A stretch of 64,000 nt of DNA. Source: an uncultured Eudoraea sp. (GTDB lineage Bacteria; Bacteroidota; Bacteroidia; Flavobacteriales; Flavobacteriaceae). The stretch lies in contig NZ_CANLGX010000001.1 in NCBI RefSeq assembly GCF_947490415.1, positions 744,001 through 808,000 of the forward strand, read 5' to 3'. The position numbers and the translations under genes are program-made. The first letter of the stretch is position 1. Each line of letters opens with the position of its first letter. Below the pieces are notes generated by a model, which was not told where the DNA came from, did no database searches, and worked only from the letters and a program-made list of their open reading frames with translations. Shown here piece after piece: positions 8,240-16,450 of this stretch.

Positions 8240-8401
8240 TTGTCTGACCGTGAGTTGCAATTAAATTTACTTTATTCTCAAAAACTTCTAATTGAAACTA
8301 TGGATAAAGTCAGAGGCAATACCAATACGTTAATTTGGTGGCTTATAGCAATTCCTATTATAATTGGTGCTATCATTTTTATGACAACCACAAACATTTA
8401 A
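8240..8401 (+). CDS. Possible small single-helix membrane protein
   Basis: The frame from TTG 8240 (or ATG 8300) reads LSDRELQLNLLYSQKLLIET, then MDKVRGNTNTLIWWLIAIPI and IIGAIIFMTTTNI. The last 22 residues form a plausible membrane helix preceded by a charged segment. At 53 (or 33) residues it is too short for a family call. The stretch 8041-8235 before it shows only degenerate DNA. Confidence 0.35.
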   Translation: MSDRELQLNLLYSQKLLIETMDKVRGNTNTLIWWLIAIPIIIGAIIFMTTTNI

Positions 8402-8503
8402 ATGATACTATACCAATACAAAATGCTTTCCGAAGATGAGCAGTACGACACTGCATTCTCTAAAGACAGGTTCTTGGAAATAGTAATCGGTTTGAAACTT
8501 TAA
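8402..8503 (+). pseudogene. 5' fragment of the MTLYEYK small-protein gene
   Basis: The ORF MILYQYKMLSEDEQYDTAFS, then KDRFLEIVIGLKL, matches the first 30 residues of the complete 58-residue protein at 20477-20653 and of the copy at 10171. It breaks off at the same region where a DUF6090 leader begins. Confidence 0.5.
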
Positions 8504-8515
8504 TATATTATTTAC

Positions 8516-8523
8516 TACCTTGG
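8516..8523 (+). promoter_or_regulatory. -7 box TACCTTGG of DUF6090 copy 2
   Basis: Lies 35 bases before the ATG at 8551, matching the family spacing although the surrounding leader differs. Confidence 0.4.
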
Positions 8524-8550
8524 ATAGGTAACCACCGACCACTACTACAC

Positions 8551-9339
8551 ATGATCAACTTCTTCCGTAAAATCCGTAAAAAAATGCTCACTGAAAACAA
8601 ATTTAGTAAATATCTGCTTTATGCTATTGGAGAGATTATTTTGGTGGTTATTGGAATTTTAATAGCTCTATCTATTAATAATTGGAATGAGAATAAGAAA
8701 ACTCAAAATCAGTTATCATTAATATTATATAACTTAATTGAGGATTTAAATGATGATTTGGAGTATTTGTATGATGAAGTTGAGCTTCATGAATTTAGGA
8801 TTAGCTGTTTTCAATATCTTCTTGAAAAGTCAGACATTAAAAAATTTGAGTTTAATCGTTTACCCAAACAGAGCGATACCTGGTGGCAAGGCGCATATCC
8901 AGATACAATTAATCTTAAATATGCCGAGAAATGTGTTATGGCTTCCGTATATGATTATAACGTTAATATTCAGACTAGTTCCATCGATGAAATGAAAAAT
9001 CTGGGGATTTTCTCAAACATAAAAAACAATGCGCTCAAAAAAGCCATTAATAAATATTATGGTTTTATGCCCCAAATTAGGCAGGATTGGAATCGAGATT
9101 TAATTACTGATTGGAGAAAATTCTTGCTGGAAAATTATGACATTATCCCATCGGAAGAGATTCTTTCTATGGTAAATCCTATTGAATTTGTTAAAGATAA
9201 CAAGTCAGTATCAACAAGAATCAGAGCATTAGAAGGTCCTGCTCAATATAGATTTTATAATGTAAATATTGCGATCAATTTAGCGGAAGAAGTCATCCAG
9301 CTCATTAAGGAAGAAGTAAGTGCATCTGATACAGAATAA
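8551..9339 (+). CDS. DUF6090-type membrane protein, copy 2
   Basis: A 262-residue member with anchor MINFFRKIRKKMLTENKFSK and helix EIILVVIGILIALSINNW. The periplasmic part belongs to the same subgroup as copy 7 (17449): both have an N-terminal helical pair, then a Trp-rich loop (DTWWQGAYPD here, RILWKKPIPKGWDKAYFD there), then Y-x-x-C-V/F and the motif MKNLGIFSNIKNNALKKAIN. The Trp-rich loop is absent from other subgroups and may be a ligand or partner surface. The stop codon region leads into attC-like site D, so the gene is the last part of its cassette. Confidence 0.8.
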   Translation: MINFFRKIRKKMLTENKFSKYLLYAIGEIILVVIGILIALSINNWNENKKTQNQLSLILYNLIEDLNDDLEYLYDEVELHEFRISCFQYLLEKSDIKKFEFNRLPKQSDTWWQGAYPDTINLKYAEKCVMASVYDYNVNIQTSSIDEMKNLGIFSNIKNNALKKAINKYYGFMPQIRQDWNRDLITDWRKFLLENYDIIPSEEILSMVNPIEFVKDNKSVSTRIRALEGPAQYRFYNVNIAINLAEEVIQLIKEEVSASDTE

Positions 9340-9348
9340 TAAATAAAA

Positions 9349-9425
9349 CGAAAGGCTGACAACATATATAAGCAATTAAAATGGCTCAGTTGGCCATTCG
9401 CTATATCGGATCGTTAGCGATAATC
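9349..9425 (+). repeat. attC-like site D
   Basis: Left arm CGAAAGGCTGACAACATATATAA, right arm CGCTATATCGGATCGTTAGCGAT; closely related to site A on the left side. It ends in GTTAGCGAT, complementary to the ATCACTAAC that closes the next cassette, with one mismatch. Confidence 0.6.
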
Positions 9426-9446
9426 TGAAACCTATTCTATAAAGAA

Positions 9447-10142
9447 ATGAAATGTTTTCCGAAAGCACACCTGTGGCTGATCCTACCCTTTGTAATTGCC
9501 GTTGGAGGTTTTTCATTTTCATATTGGTTTAAATTTTTAGATGTTCCCTTCAGGTATCATGTACACGGACTAACTGCAACTCTTTGGTATATAGTATTAA
9601 TAATTCAACCTTATATCTATAACAAAAAGAACATCCAATTGCATAAAACCATTGGCAAGTTTAGTTTGATTATAGCAGGGGCAGTATTTGCATCATCGTT
9701 ACTAATGTTACCCCATTTATTCTCATTGGGCCTCCCGCTTAGCCGTGTACGAACTATAATATTTCAAGACAGTTGGACAATTATTGGGTTTATAGTTTCT
9801 GTCTCTTTTGCAGTTAAACATTCCAAAAATAAAGCAGTTCATGGCCGATGGATGATTGTATCTGCATTTTGGCCACTCGGGCAAGCTCTTTTCAGACTCT
9901 TATATAACATTTTATCTAAATGGGAAATTGATATAAATTATCCTCTATTGAGTCAAGCCATGATTGTAGTAGCAGTGATTGTTCTGATGATTGATGACTA
10001 TAAAAAAGAGAGTAAAATCTATTCTAGTTACAGTTTTGCCTTAATTTCTTTCATTTTGATATTTTCGCTATCTGGATATATGGCAGAAGCAGCTTGGTGG
10101 AGATATATTATTGAAGCTCTCTTCAAAAATGAAATTACCTAA
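9447..10142 (+). CDS. Multi-pass membrane protein, cassette gene
   Basis: A 231-residue integral membrane protein with about seven hydrophobic segments (near residues 10-28, 42-58, 72-92, 102-122, 130-150, 168-188 and 195-215). A conserved-looking YHVHGLTATLWYIVLIIQPY and the pair HKTIGKFSL suggest a quinone- or haem-protein-like membrane fold as in DUF2306-type families, but I cannot confirm that. It starts 22 bases after site D and ends just before the collapsed site at 10145, so it occupies a cassette alone. Cassette ends are complementary (GTTAGCGAT / ATCACTAAC). Confidence 0.65.
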   Translation: MKCFPKAHLWLILPFVIAVGGFSFSYWFKFLDVPFRYHVHGLTATLWYIVLIIQPYIYNKKNIQLHKTIGKFSLIIAGAVFASSLLMLPHLFSLGLPLSRVRTIIFQDSWTIIGFIVSVSFAVKHSKNKAVHGRWMIVSAFWPLGQALFRLLYNILSKWEIDINYPLLSQAMIVVAVIVLMIDDYKKESKIYSSYSFALISFILIFSLSGYMAEAAWWRYIIEALFKNEIT

Positions 10143-10144
10143 CA

Positions 10145-10167
10145 ATCACTAACAAGCGTTAGTCTTC
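10145..10167 (+). repeat. Collapsed attC-like site (D2)
   Basis: ATCACTAACAAGCGTTAGTC holds a left core ACTAAC and a right core GTTAGT separated by only four bases. It looks like a site whose internal arms were lost. Confidence 0.5.
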
Positions 10168-10170
10168 ATA

Positions 10171-10311
10171 ATGACTCTCTACGAATACAAAATGCTTTCC
10201 GAAGATGAGCAGTACGATACTGTATTCTCTAAAGGCAAGTTCCTTGATATTGTTATAGAAGGCAATACTAAGTATGTCCTTTATGCTATAGATAATAATT
10301 CCTTACCTTAG
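10171..10311 (+). pseudogene. Truncated MTLYEYK small protein
   Basis: The frame MTLYEYKMLSEDEQYDTVFS, then KGKFLDIVIEGNTKYVLYAI and DNNSLP, matches residues 1-42 of the protein at 20477-20653. It then runs into the DUF6090 leader, where the TAG of box TACCTTAG stops it. The C-terminal FFVEVIWDIEQ part is missing. Confidence 0.55.
10304..10311 (+). promoter_or_regulatory. -7 box TACCTTAG of DUF6090 copy 3
   Basis: Lies 34 bases before the ATG at 10338, in the same recurrent leader block as copy 1. Confidence 0.5.
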
Positions 10312-10337
10312 GAAGAACAACCAACTACTTCCTTCCT

Positions 10338-11078
10338 ATGATAAAATTCTTTCGGAAAATTAGACAAAATTTGATTTCGGAAGGAAAGAATGGAAAGTAC
10401 TTTAAATACGCCATTGGAGAAATTGTCCTCGTCGTTATTGGGATTCTAATCGCATTAAGCATAAACAATTGGAATGAGGAACGTAAAGCAACAAAAAGAG
10501 AAAAGTTATTCCTAAAAGAATTCAAAACATCAATAAATAGAGATCTTTTTAATTTCGATAAACAATATGGCCCTCGTCTTGAAAGGAAAAAAAAGGGACT
10601 GGACAGTCTTTTTCATTATATACAATACGGCAATGATATTCATAATTCTCTTTTTATAAAATTTTATAATAATATGCGTCAAAGCATCAGGTTAGGACAT
10701 GATAGTGGACCTTATGAAGCACTAAAATCTTCGGGATTGGATTATATAAGAAACGATTCATTAAGAACAGCCATCAATAGAACTTATACCTTGCTACCCT
10801 TCTTTCAATATTTTTCACATCAAATAGATGCTGAAAATAATCCTAGGATATCTGAATTAGAGTATAAAATCTTAAATCTCAAGACCTTTGAACCACAAGA
10901 TGATAGAAAGTATCTTGAACTTGTTGTCAAAGTAGATAAAATTATCGCCAATCAAGATTTTCTTTGGATTTATAATTTGGAACAACAAAAATATAACAGT
11001 TATATATTTCGCTTGGGGACGATGAAAGCTGCCTTGAATGAGTTAAAAACTCAGATTGAAAAAGAGTTAAAAAAATAA
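10338..11078 (+). CDS. DUF6090-type membrane protein, copy 3
   Basis: A 246-residue member. The anchor is MIKFFRKIRQNLISEGKNGK followed by helix EIVLVVIGILIALSINNW. The periplasmic domain has a basic first helix (KATKREKLFLKEFKTSIN) and the motif YEALKSSGLDYIRNDSLRTA in mid-protein; it ends in a charged helix, KTQIEKELKK. No close subgroup partner is visible in the window. The TAA is followed at once by CGAAAGCACAAC of site E, the tightest gene-to-site spacing seen here. Confidence 0.8.
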   Translation: MIKFFRKIRQNLISEGKNGKYFKYAIGEIVLVVIGILIALSINNWNEERKATKREKLFLKEFKTSINRDLFNFDKQYGPRLERKKKGLDSLFHYIQYGNDIHNSLFIKFYNNMRQSIRLGHDSGPYEALKSSGLDYIRNDSLRTAINRTYTLLPFFQYFSHQIDAENNPRISELEYKILNLKTFEPQDDRKYLELVVKVDKIIANQDFLWIYNLEQQKYNSYIFRLGTMKAALNELKTQIEKELKK

Positions 11079-11160
11079 CGAAAGCACAACAATGGCTATA
11101 AGTAATTGCTTGGTAAAGTGCTATCCCTTACAACTAATCATAACCGATACCATTAACTAA
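11079..11160 (+). repeat. attC-like site E
   Basis: Starts CGAAAGCACAACAATGGCTA and ends CATAACCGATACCATTAACT. Nearly identical to site J (17219-17298), differing by a few bases, and like J it abuts a recombinase relic. Confidence 0.6.
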
Positions 11161-11284
11161 GTTTCCTAGAAATCCTCTCCATCACCTCACTAATCCGCTT
11201 CTGAACTACCTTCCCATAATATTCTTGGGTTATCTTCATACTAGAATGCCCTAATAATTCACTTACTATTTCCATACTGCACTA
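11161..11284 (-). pseudogene. Tyrosine recombinase 3' relic R2
   Basis: In reverse it encodes MEIVSELLGHSSMKITQEYY, then GKVVQKRISEVMERISRKLS, the box II His and nucleophile Tyr region of the intact enzyme at 39742. It is cut inside the MEIVSELLG segment. Confidence 0.7.
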
Positions 11285-11481
11285 GCTCATTCATTTCACC
11301 CAATATCTTTACGGTTCATAGAGTCTTTTAAAAAAGTAAAAATCGATGAGAAGTACATATTTACGGTATCTGTTCGATGAAGTTCACCTTGTCGAAAGAT
11401 TATTAAAGTTGATCTGATATCTTTTGAGAAAACGTCAAACAGTTGGAATTTAGTCCTAGTATAACCCACAAATCTAATGTT

Positions 11482-11652
11482 ATGAAAACAATTTTACTTA
11501 TTAAAAATATTTACAGGGAAGCCTTTATAAATTTGGGGCATTTCCTCACGAAGAACTTCTTCGAGGCATTTGCATGGTTCACTTTTGGTATGTTCGCTGT
11601 GGTAGTCTATGCCTTTGTGTTCAGGCTCATCACAGGTTTTCCGTTTGATTAA
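11482..11652 (+). CDS. Small membrane protein, DUF6747-like
   Basis: A 56-residue protein starting at MKTILLIKNIYREAFINLGH; the upstream in-frame ATG at 11443 adds 13 polar residues with no support. One membrane helix (FTFGMFAVVVYAFVFRLITG, residues about 32-51) is preceded by an amphipathic basic N-terminus containing FLTKNFFEAFAWF. From memory this matches the small flavobacterial family DUF6747, of unknown role. It is followed by a hairpin terminator near 11862. Confidence 0.6.
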   Translation: MKTILLIKNIYREAFINLGHFLTKNFFEAFAWFTFGMFAVVVYAFVFRLITGFPFD

Positions 11653-11861
11653 ATCATACTAAATAAAAGTTATCAAGAACTTAAAGTTTGTTGATCTTCT
11701 AAAAACGATTGGAGGCGTAATGATATTCTATATAGTTTTATTGTTTTCAGTTTTGATTTTTGGGATTTAAACGGAGCTATTTGTTTGCCATAATTTTCAT
11801 TCCGTTCCGTAAGGATGCTCGCAGGTTCATCCGATATTTTTATCCTCTTATTTTAAGCCAA

Positions 11862-11896
11862 TAAGACCCCTTATCTGATTATAAGGATAGGGGCTT
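11862..11896 (+). terminator. Probable intrinsic terminator
   Basis: AAGACCCCTTAT / ATAAGGATAGGGGCTT forms an imperfect hairpin followed by TTTTA. It could serve the small membrane protein gene upstream. Nothing else is seen between 11653 and 11861. Confidence 0.5.
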
Positions 11897-11906
11897 TTAT
11901 TTATCA

Positions 11907-12078
11907 TTTCACCTTTTTTGATATCCTTTCCATCTCCTCACTCACCCTTTTCTGGATTTCTTTACCCTAATACTCCTGGGTTATCTTCATGCTGAAATGC
12001 CCTAACAACTTACTCACTATTTCCATTGGAACGTCATTGTAAAGCAGTAGGGTGGATGCAAAGATCTTTCTAGCCATG
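11907..12078 (-). pseudogene. Tyrosine recombinase 3' relic R3
   Basis: Reverse reading gives MARKIFASTLLLYNDVPMEI and then VSKLLGHFSMKITQEY, ending near ISKKVK. It is cut exactly at the codon for the His of the HxxR box (GCCATGTG), then joins the DUF6090 leader. Confidence 0.7.
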
Positions 12079-12091
12079 TGTAATTATTCAT

Positions 12092-12099
12092 TACCTTAG
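12092..12099 (+). promoter_or_regulatory. -7 box TACCTTAG of DUF6090 copy 4
   Basis: Lies 35 bases before the ATG at 12127, in the recurrent leader block. Confidence 0.5.
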
Positions 12100-12126
12100 G
12101 AAGAACAACCAACTACTTACTTTCCC

Positions 12127-12867
12127 ATGATTAATTTCTTTAGAAAAATTAGACTAAACTTACTCGTGGAAAACAATACTGGAAAATATTTCAAATATGC
12201 TATTGGAGAAATAGCCTTGGTTGTAATCGGGATTTTAATTGCTTTAGGTATTAATAATTGGAACTCAAATCGGATACAAAGACAAAGAGAGAGTCTTCTT
12301 TTAAGTGAACTTAACAAAGAGTTTAAATCTAATAAAATTCAATTAGATTCTGTATTGACAAAACATAAATATTCGATGAAATCTGTAGAGTATCTAATGT
12401 CAAGGCTTCCTATAAAAAATTTAAAAATAGAAAATTTAGATTCACTCTCTTATCACATTTATCATTTGGGTACATTCTATACGTTTAACCCTTCAGGAGG
12501 TGTAATTAATTCCTTAATGAACAGTTCCACAATCAACATAATTACTAATAATGAATTACGGAAATTTATTATAGGTTGGAACGATGTGCTTTTAGATTAT
12601 CAAGAAGAAGAAATATTGGCTCGTGACAATTATATTAATCATCTAAAACATTTTGAAAAAAAACATTTTAATTACAATAGTAATTATTATAAATACTTAA
12701 ATGACCCTAGAATAGATTTAAGTATTCTGCAAACTTTGGAATTTGACAATTATGTACAAGACAGGCGATTTGATTTGGATAATATTTTAAATAATTCTTA
12801 CGGTGAATTAGATGCTATAATAAATACCATAGATAAGATCATTGAACTATCAGAAGCTAAAAAATAA
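12127..12867 (+). CDS. DUF6090-type membrane protein, copy 4
   Basis: A 246-residue member with anchor MINFFRKIRLNLLVENNTGK and helix EIALVVIGILIALGINNW. The Ala in EIALVV and Gly before INN are unusual among the copies. The first periplasmic helix (LLSELNKEFKSNKIQLDSVL) groups it with copies 5 and 6, which share the spacing from the helix to the conserved motif, here INSLMNSSTINIITNNELRK. The C-terminus is Asn- and Asp-rich (NNSYGELDAIINTIDKIIEL). Unknown function. Site F follows 23 bases after the stop. Confidence 0.8.
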   Translation: MINFFRKIRLNLLVENNTGKYFKYAIGEIALVVIGILIALGINNWNSNRIQRQRESLLLSELNKEFKSNKIQLDSVLTKHKYSMKSVEYLMSRLPIKNLKIENLDSLSYHIYHLGTFYTFNPSGGVINSLMNSSTINIITNNELRKFIIGWNDVLLDYQEEEILARDNYINHLKHFEKKHFNYNSNYYKYLNDPRIDLSILQTLEFDNYVQDRRFDLDNILNNSYGELDAIINTIDKIIELSEAKK

Positions 12868-12890
12868 TGATTAAGTTCATTAGAAGTAAT

Positions 12891-13044
12891 AACCAGAGCA
12901 CAACACCAGCTATAAGTAATTGCTTGTTCTTGCATACTTTGCAAATTCCTGCGGAATTTCCAACTTTGTGTGTACTTGCAAGGTTAAGTGATATCCCGAT
13001 AGCTATCGGGACACGCAACTACTCATAGCCGAGAACGTTGGTAT
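12891..13044 (+). repeat. attC-like site F
   Basis: Begins CCAGAGCACAACACCAGCTA and ends CATAGCCGAGAACGTTGGTA. The loop contains GCAAATTCC/GGAATTTCC as a nested hairpin and the palindrome TCCCGATAGCTATCGGGA (12994-13011), placed as in site B. Confidence 0.65.
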
Positions 13045-13075
13045 CCATTGTCGCATATTTAATAAAACTTAATTC

Positions 13076-14098
13076 ATGCATAAAATTATATTTATAATCA
13101 TTCTACTTTTTTGTTGGTCAACATCTTATTCCCAAAGTACTACAAAACCTCAAGTGCTTATTATCACTACTGGGGGCACAATAGCTAGCAAAACTAATGC
13201 TCCATCAATTGAAGGTCATGATCTTATACAAGCAGTACCTGAACTAAGCAATTATGCAACTATTGAAGTTGATGAGTTTGTAAATATTGGATCTTCAAAG
13301 ATGACCCCGTTACTTTGGCTACAACTCGTTAAGCATATTAGGGATGCCCTAAATTCTAACCCAGAAATTAAGTCCATAGTTATTACCCATGGTACTGACA
13401 CAATGGAGGAAACAGCATTCTTTCTGAATTTAACCCATCAAAGCAAAGTGCCAATTGTTTTAGTCGGCTCAATGAGATCATCTAATGAAGTCTCTGCTGA
13501 TGGACCCGCTAATTTAATCAATGCGGTCAGAGTGGGCATATCTCCCGAAGCAATTGGTAAAGGAGTTATGGTAGTAATGAATGACAACATCAGCGCGGGG
13601 AGAGATTTGTTGAAGATGAATAATAGAAGAGTAGATGCATTTCCTTCTACTGACCTAGGATTTATTGGGTTTTGTGATCCAGAAAAAGTGACTTTTTATC
13701 GTTCCCCTATTAAACCTCACACTTCTGAAAGTGAATTTAATATTTATAACTTAGATAGTTTGCCTAAAGTGGACATAGTTCAGGATTTTGCTGGATTTGA
13801 TTCAAAGATTCTAACTTATTTCACCAATCGATATAATCAAGGATTGGTAATAAGCTCGTTTGCTGGAGGTCGACTTAGCAATGGGTTTAGTGAGATATAC
13901 AATTTGCCTGCAACTCATAAACCAATTGTAATTTCTTCTAGCATCAAAGGGGGCAGAATAATGGGGTCTAATCCTGAAGGTACACCAATTATTATCGCGA
14001 ATGATTTACCGTCAAATAAGGCAAGGATACTACTGATGTTATCTCTCACCATTACGAGTAAGATTAATGAAATTCAGGACTACTTTAATAAATATTAA
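13076..14098 (+). CDS. ansB: Periplasmic L-asparaginase (type II)
   Basis: A 340-residue enzyme with a cleavable signal peptide (IIFIIILLFCWSTSYSQ). It hydrolyses L-asparagine to aspartate and ammonia. The first catalytic Thr lies in ITTGGTIAS (Thr32) and the second motif ITHGTDTMEET carries the second Thr/Asp pair. DGPANLINAVRV and GRDLLKMNNRRVDAF are also family signatures, and the length is normal. It stands alone between sites F and G. The cassette opens GTTGGTAT and closes CACCAAC, complementary for six bases. A nutrient-scavenging cargo gene; the symbol reflects the type II family, and the exact ortholog is not proven. Confidence 0.88.
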   Translation: MHKIIFIIILLFCWSTSYSQSTTKPQVLIITTGGTIASKTNAPSIEGHDLIQAVPELSNYATIEVDEFVNIGSSKMTPLLWLQLVKHIRDALNSNPEIKSIVITHGTDTMEETAFFLNLTHQSKVPIVLVGSMRSSNEVSADGPANLINAVRVGISPEAIGKGVMVVMNDNISAGRDLLKMNNRRVDAFPSTDLGFIGFCDPEKVTFYRSPIKPHTSESEFNIYNLDSLPKVDIVQDFAGFDSKILTYFTNRYNQGLVISSFAGGRLSNGFSEIYNLPATHKPIVISSSIKGGRIMGSNPEGTPIIIANDLPSNKARILLMLSLTITSKINEIQDYFNKY

Positions 14099-14127
14099 AT
14101 TATTGCGAATAAACGAGAGTAAAAAAG

Positions 14128-14264
14128 ACCACCAACAATGGCTATAATTCATAGCTGCCCTCCCCTAAATTGAAAATACTTACTTTTATAAGGCTTGATT
14201 TCTAGATCGAAAAATCCTAACGGATTTCCCGCTACGAAATCATAGCCGAACCGTTGGCGGTAAT
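14128..14264 (+). repeat. attC-like site G
   Basis: Begins CCACCAACAATGGCTATAATTC and ends GAAATCATAGCCGAACCGTTGGCGG. Inner AAAAATCC/GGATTTCC can pair. Its terminal GTTGGCGG mirrors the CTGCCAAC after the next gene. Confidence 0.65.
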
Positions 14265-14281
14265 CCGAATAAAATCAAATT

Positions 14282-15289
14282 ATGAATAAGACTTCCCTGT
14301 TAATCATTATAATATCTCTGGGTGCCGGAGTAATTATTGAAAATCAGTTTGATATATTTCCTAATTTCCTCAGCGAAGAAGACCAAAATGTTGAAATCAG
14401 AGAAGCTCCAAAATGGAGCGATGAATTTAAAATTGTGGAAATTAAATCCCCCATAGATGAAACGCTGCAATCCGCCTATTTTTACAAAACTAAATCGCCT
14501 GACCCACAACCCCTAGTAGTCAGTCTCCACACATGGAGCAATGATTACACTCAGTACGATTCAATTAATGAATTCTCACTTGAAAAAGATTATAACTATA
14601 TCCACCCAAATTTTAGAGGTGTAAACAATACTAAAGATGCCTGTTGCAGTGAACTGGTAATATCAGACATTGATGCTTCAATAGATTTTGCTCTTGAAAA
14701 TGCAAACGTAGATACAACAAGAATATATGTAATTGGGATGAGCGGAGGCGGGTATGCAACTTTAGCAATGTTTATGAAATCGAAACATAAAATTAAAAAA
14801 TTCTCGTCCTGGGTTCCTCTGGTGGATTTGATTCAGTGGTATGATGAAACCAAAATCCTCAAGCTTAAATATGCTCCTGAAATTCTTGTTTGTACCCAAT
14901 CTAAAGACGACGTATTAAATGAGGAAATTGCAAGGCAGAAATCACCAATATTCTGGAAAACACCTGTTGATAAGTTGACTTATTCAACATTAGAAATATC
15001 AACAGGTATCTATGATGGCATGATTGGGAATGGTGTTATTCCAATTACACATTCTATTAACTTCTATAATAAATTACTTACAGATCTCGGCCTGACTGAT
15101 AGTACTAAGTATGTTTCAGATACCGAAAAATTAGCACTTCTTGAATTCAGAAAACCATTGGGTGATTTTGGACAGATTTCAGGAAGAGAAGTAATGCTTC
15201 TTAAGGAAACGAATAATATAAAACTAACATTATTTGAAGGAGGCCATGAAATACTCACAAAATACGCTTTTGAAGAATTAATAAAATAG
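14282..15289 (+). CDS. Alpha/beta hydrolase, prolyl-oligopeptidase-like
   Basis: A 335-residue protein with an uncleaved or cleavable N-terminal helix (LLIIIISLGAGVIIENQF), so exported or membrane-anchored. It has the strand PLVVSLHTWSNDYTQYD (oxyanion region), the nucleophile elbow GMSGGGYA (Ser of GxSGGG) and a final GGHEI with the likely catalytic His. The Asp should lie in the STGIYDGMIGNG region. Family members are peptidases or esterases; the substrate is unknown. CCSEL in the middle may form a disulfide. It sits alone in its cassette, which opens GTTGGCGG (site G) and closes CTGCCAAC just after the stop. Confidence 0.75.
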   Translation: MNKTSLLIIIISLGAGVIIENQFDIFPNFLSEEDQNVEIREAPKWSDEFKIVEIKSPIDETLQSAYFYKTKSPDPQPLVVSLHTWSNDYTQYDSINEFSLEKDYNYIHPNFRGVNNTKDACCSELVISDIDASIDFALENANVDTTRIYVIGMSGGGYATLAMFMKSKHKIKKFSSWVPLVDLIQWYDETKILKLKYAPEILVCTQSKDDVLNEEIARQKSPIFWKTPVDKLTYSTLEISTGIYDGMIGNGVIPITHSINFYNKLLTDLGLTDSTKYVSDTEKLALLEFRKPLGDFGQISGREVMLLKETNNIKLTLFEGGHEILTKYAFEELIK

Positions 15290-15312
15290 CTACTGCCAAC
15301 AAAAGATAAAAT
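15290..15312 (+). repeat. Degenerate left half of attC-like site H
   Basis: CTACTGCCAACAAAAG follows the TAG stop. It has the expected left core (CTGCCAAC) but no right arm is visible before the next ATG at 15336. Confidence 0.4.
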
Positions 15313-15335
15313 GCATTAAAACCCACTACTAATAA

Positions 15336-16127
15336 ATGATAAAATTCTTTAGAAAAATTAGACAAAATATGATTAAAGAAAATAAAGCCAGCAAGTATAT
15401 GCTTTATGCCATTGGTGAGATTGTACTAGTAGTTATTGGGATATTAATAGCATTGAGTATTAATAATTGGAATGAATCAAGAATAGATAGAAAACTGGAA
15501 ACCGCAATTTTGAAGCAACTCCGCTCTGAATTTAAAAGCAATCTTAAGCAATTGGATGAAAAAATTGGCATCAGAGATTATATGATGAACTCGGCCATTC
15601 AATTATTAGCAAATATTGATAATCCCTATATCAGAAATGTAGATAGTATAGAAATGCATTTGGCAAAAACAGTCCCATATACAACTTTTGATCCTATAAT
15701 TAACGACTTAGCTACCTCAGGAAATTTAAGGTTGATTAGAAATGATAGCTTGAAACGGCTGCTCTCTAGATGGACCAGTGAAATTGTACAGGTTACTGAA
15801 GGTGAACAAACTTGGGCTAAATACAGAAATGAAATCTATATTCCATTTTTGATTAAGAATTATCAGGTAAGAACACTACGCAACAAGGCAATGAAAACAG
15901 GTATTCTATATACATTTTTGATTGACCAAGAAAATAGGGTTTCAGAAATAAAAGATATAGGAAACTCAAAACACTTTTCTGATTTTAATATACTTTTAGA
16001 TAATCCTGATTACGAAGATCATTTAGTAAGATGTATTGCAACTAATAGAAATACACAACAACAGTCTTTTATATTAAGAGACCGCATTGTTGGAATATTG
16101 GAATTATTAAATAATGAAATAAACTAG
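15336..16127 (+). CDS. DUF6090-type membrane protein, copy 5
   Basis: A 263-residue member. The anchor is MIKFFRKIRQNMIKENKASK with helix EIVLVVIGILIALSINNW. Its periplasmic domain is of the copy 4/6 subgroup: first helix ILKQLRSEFKSNLKQLDEKI, motif INDLATSGNLRLIRNDSLKR, then RWTSEIVQVTEGEQTWAKYR. Unlike most copies it has neither a recombinase relic nor the TACCTTAG leader; the ATG lies 46 bases after the previous stop, so it may depend on readthrough or a promoter I cannot see. No enzyme motif. Site I lies about 50 bases past the stop. Confidence 0.8.
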   Translation: MIKFFRKIRQNMIKENKASKYMLYAIGEIVLVVIGILIALSINNWNESRIDRKLETAILKQLRSEFKSNLKQLDEKIGIRDYMMNSAIQLLANIDNPYIRNVDSIEMHLAKTVPYTTFDPIINDLATSGNLRLIRNDSLKRLLSRWTSEIVQVTEGEQTWAKYRNEIYIPFLIKNYQVRTLRNKAMKTGILYTFLIDQENRVSEIKDIGNSKHFSDFNILLDNPDYEDHLVRCIATNRNTQQQSFILRDRIVGILELLNNEIN

Positions 16128-16175
16128 AAGGAAGTACAAACAATAAATATGTTATTTATAAAAATGCCAAAATAA

Positions 16176-16315
16176 CCAAAGGCTAACAACTTGTATAATT
16201 CATTGCTTAGTCATTTAAGAGTCTCTCGAGGATTTTTGCCGAAATCTCAAACACTCCCCCCTTTTGTTAACTTAGTACGCAATCACAACGAAATCATACA
16301 CGAACAAGTTATCTA
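16176..16315 (+). repeat. attC-like site I
   Basis: Left arm GGCTAACAACTTGTATAATTC, right arm GAAATCATACACGAACAAGTTATC. AACTTG-TATAAT pairs with ATCATACACGAACAAGTT, leaving extra bases in the right arm. The end of the site coincides with the stop of recombinase relic R4. Confidence 0.6.
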
Positions 16316-16410
16316 AGTTTTCTAGAAATCCTTTCCATCTCCACACTAACCCTTTTCTGCACAACTCTACCATAATACTCTTGAGTAATCTGAATACTAG
16401 AATGCCCTTA
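16312..16410 (-). pseudogene. Tyrosine recombinase 3' relic R4
   Basis: Reverse reading: GHSSIQITQEYYGRVVQKRV, then SVEMERISRKLR and a TAA lying in the site I core. Cut at the GHSS codons, then joined directly to the DUF6090 leader. Confidence 0.7.
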
Positions 16411-16418
16411 TAATTCCT

Positions 16419-16426
16419 TACCTTGG
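16419..16426 (+). promoter_or_regulatory. -7 box TACCTTGG of DUF6090 copy 6
   Basis: Lies 32 bases before the ATG at 16451. Confidence 0.5.
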
Positions 16427-16450
16427 GAGGAACAACCAACCACCAACTAA

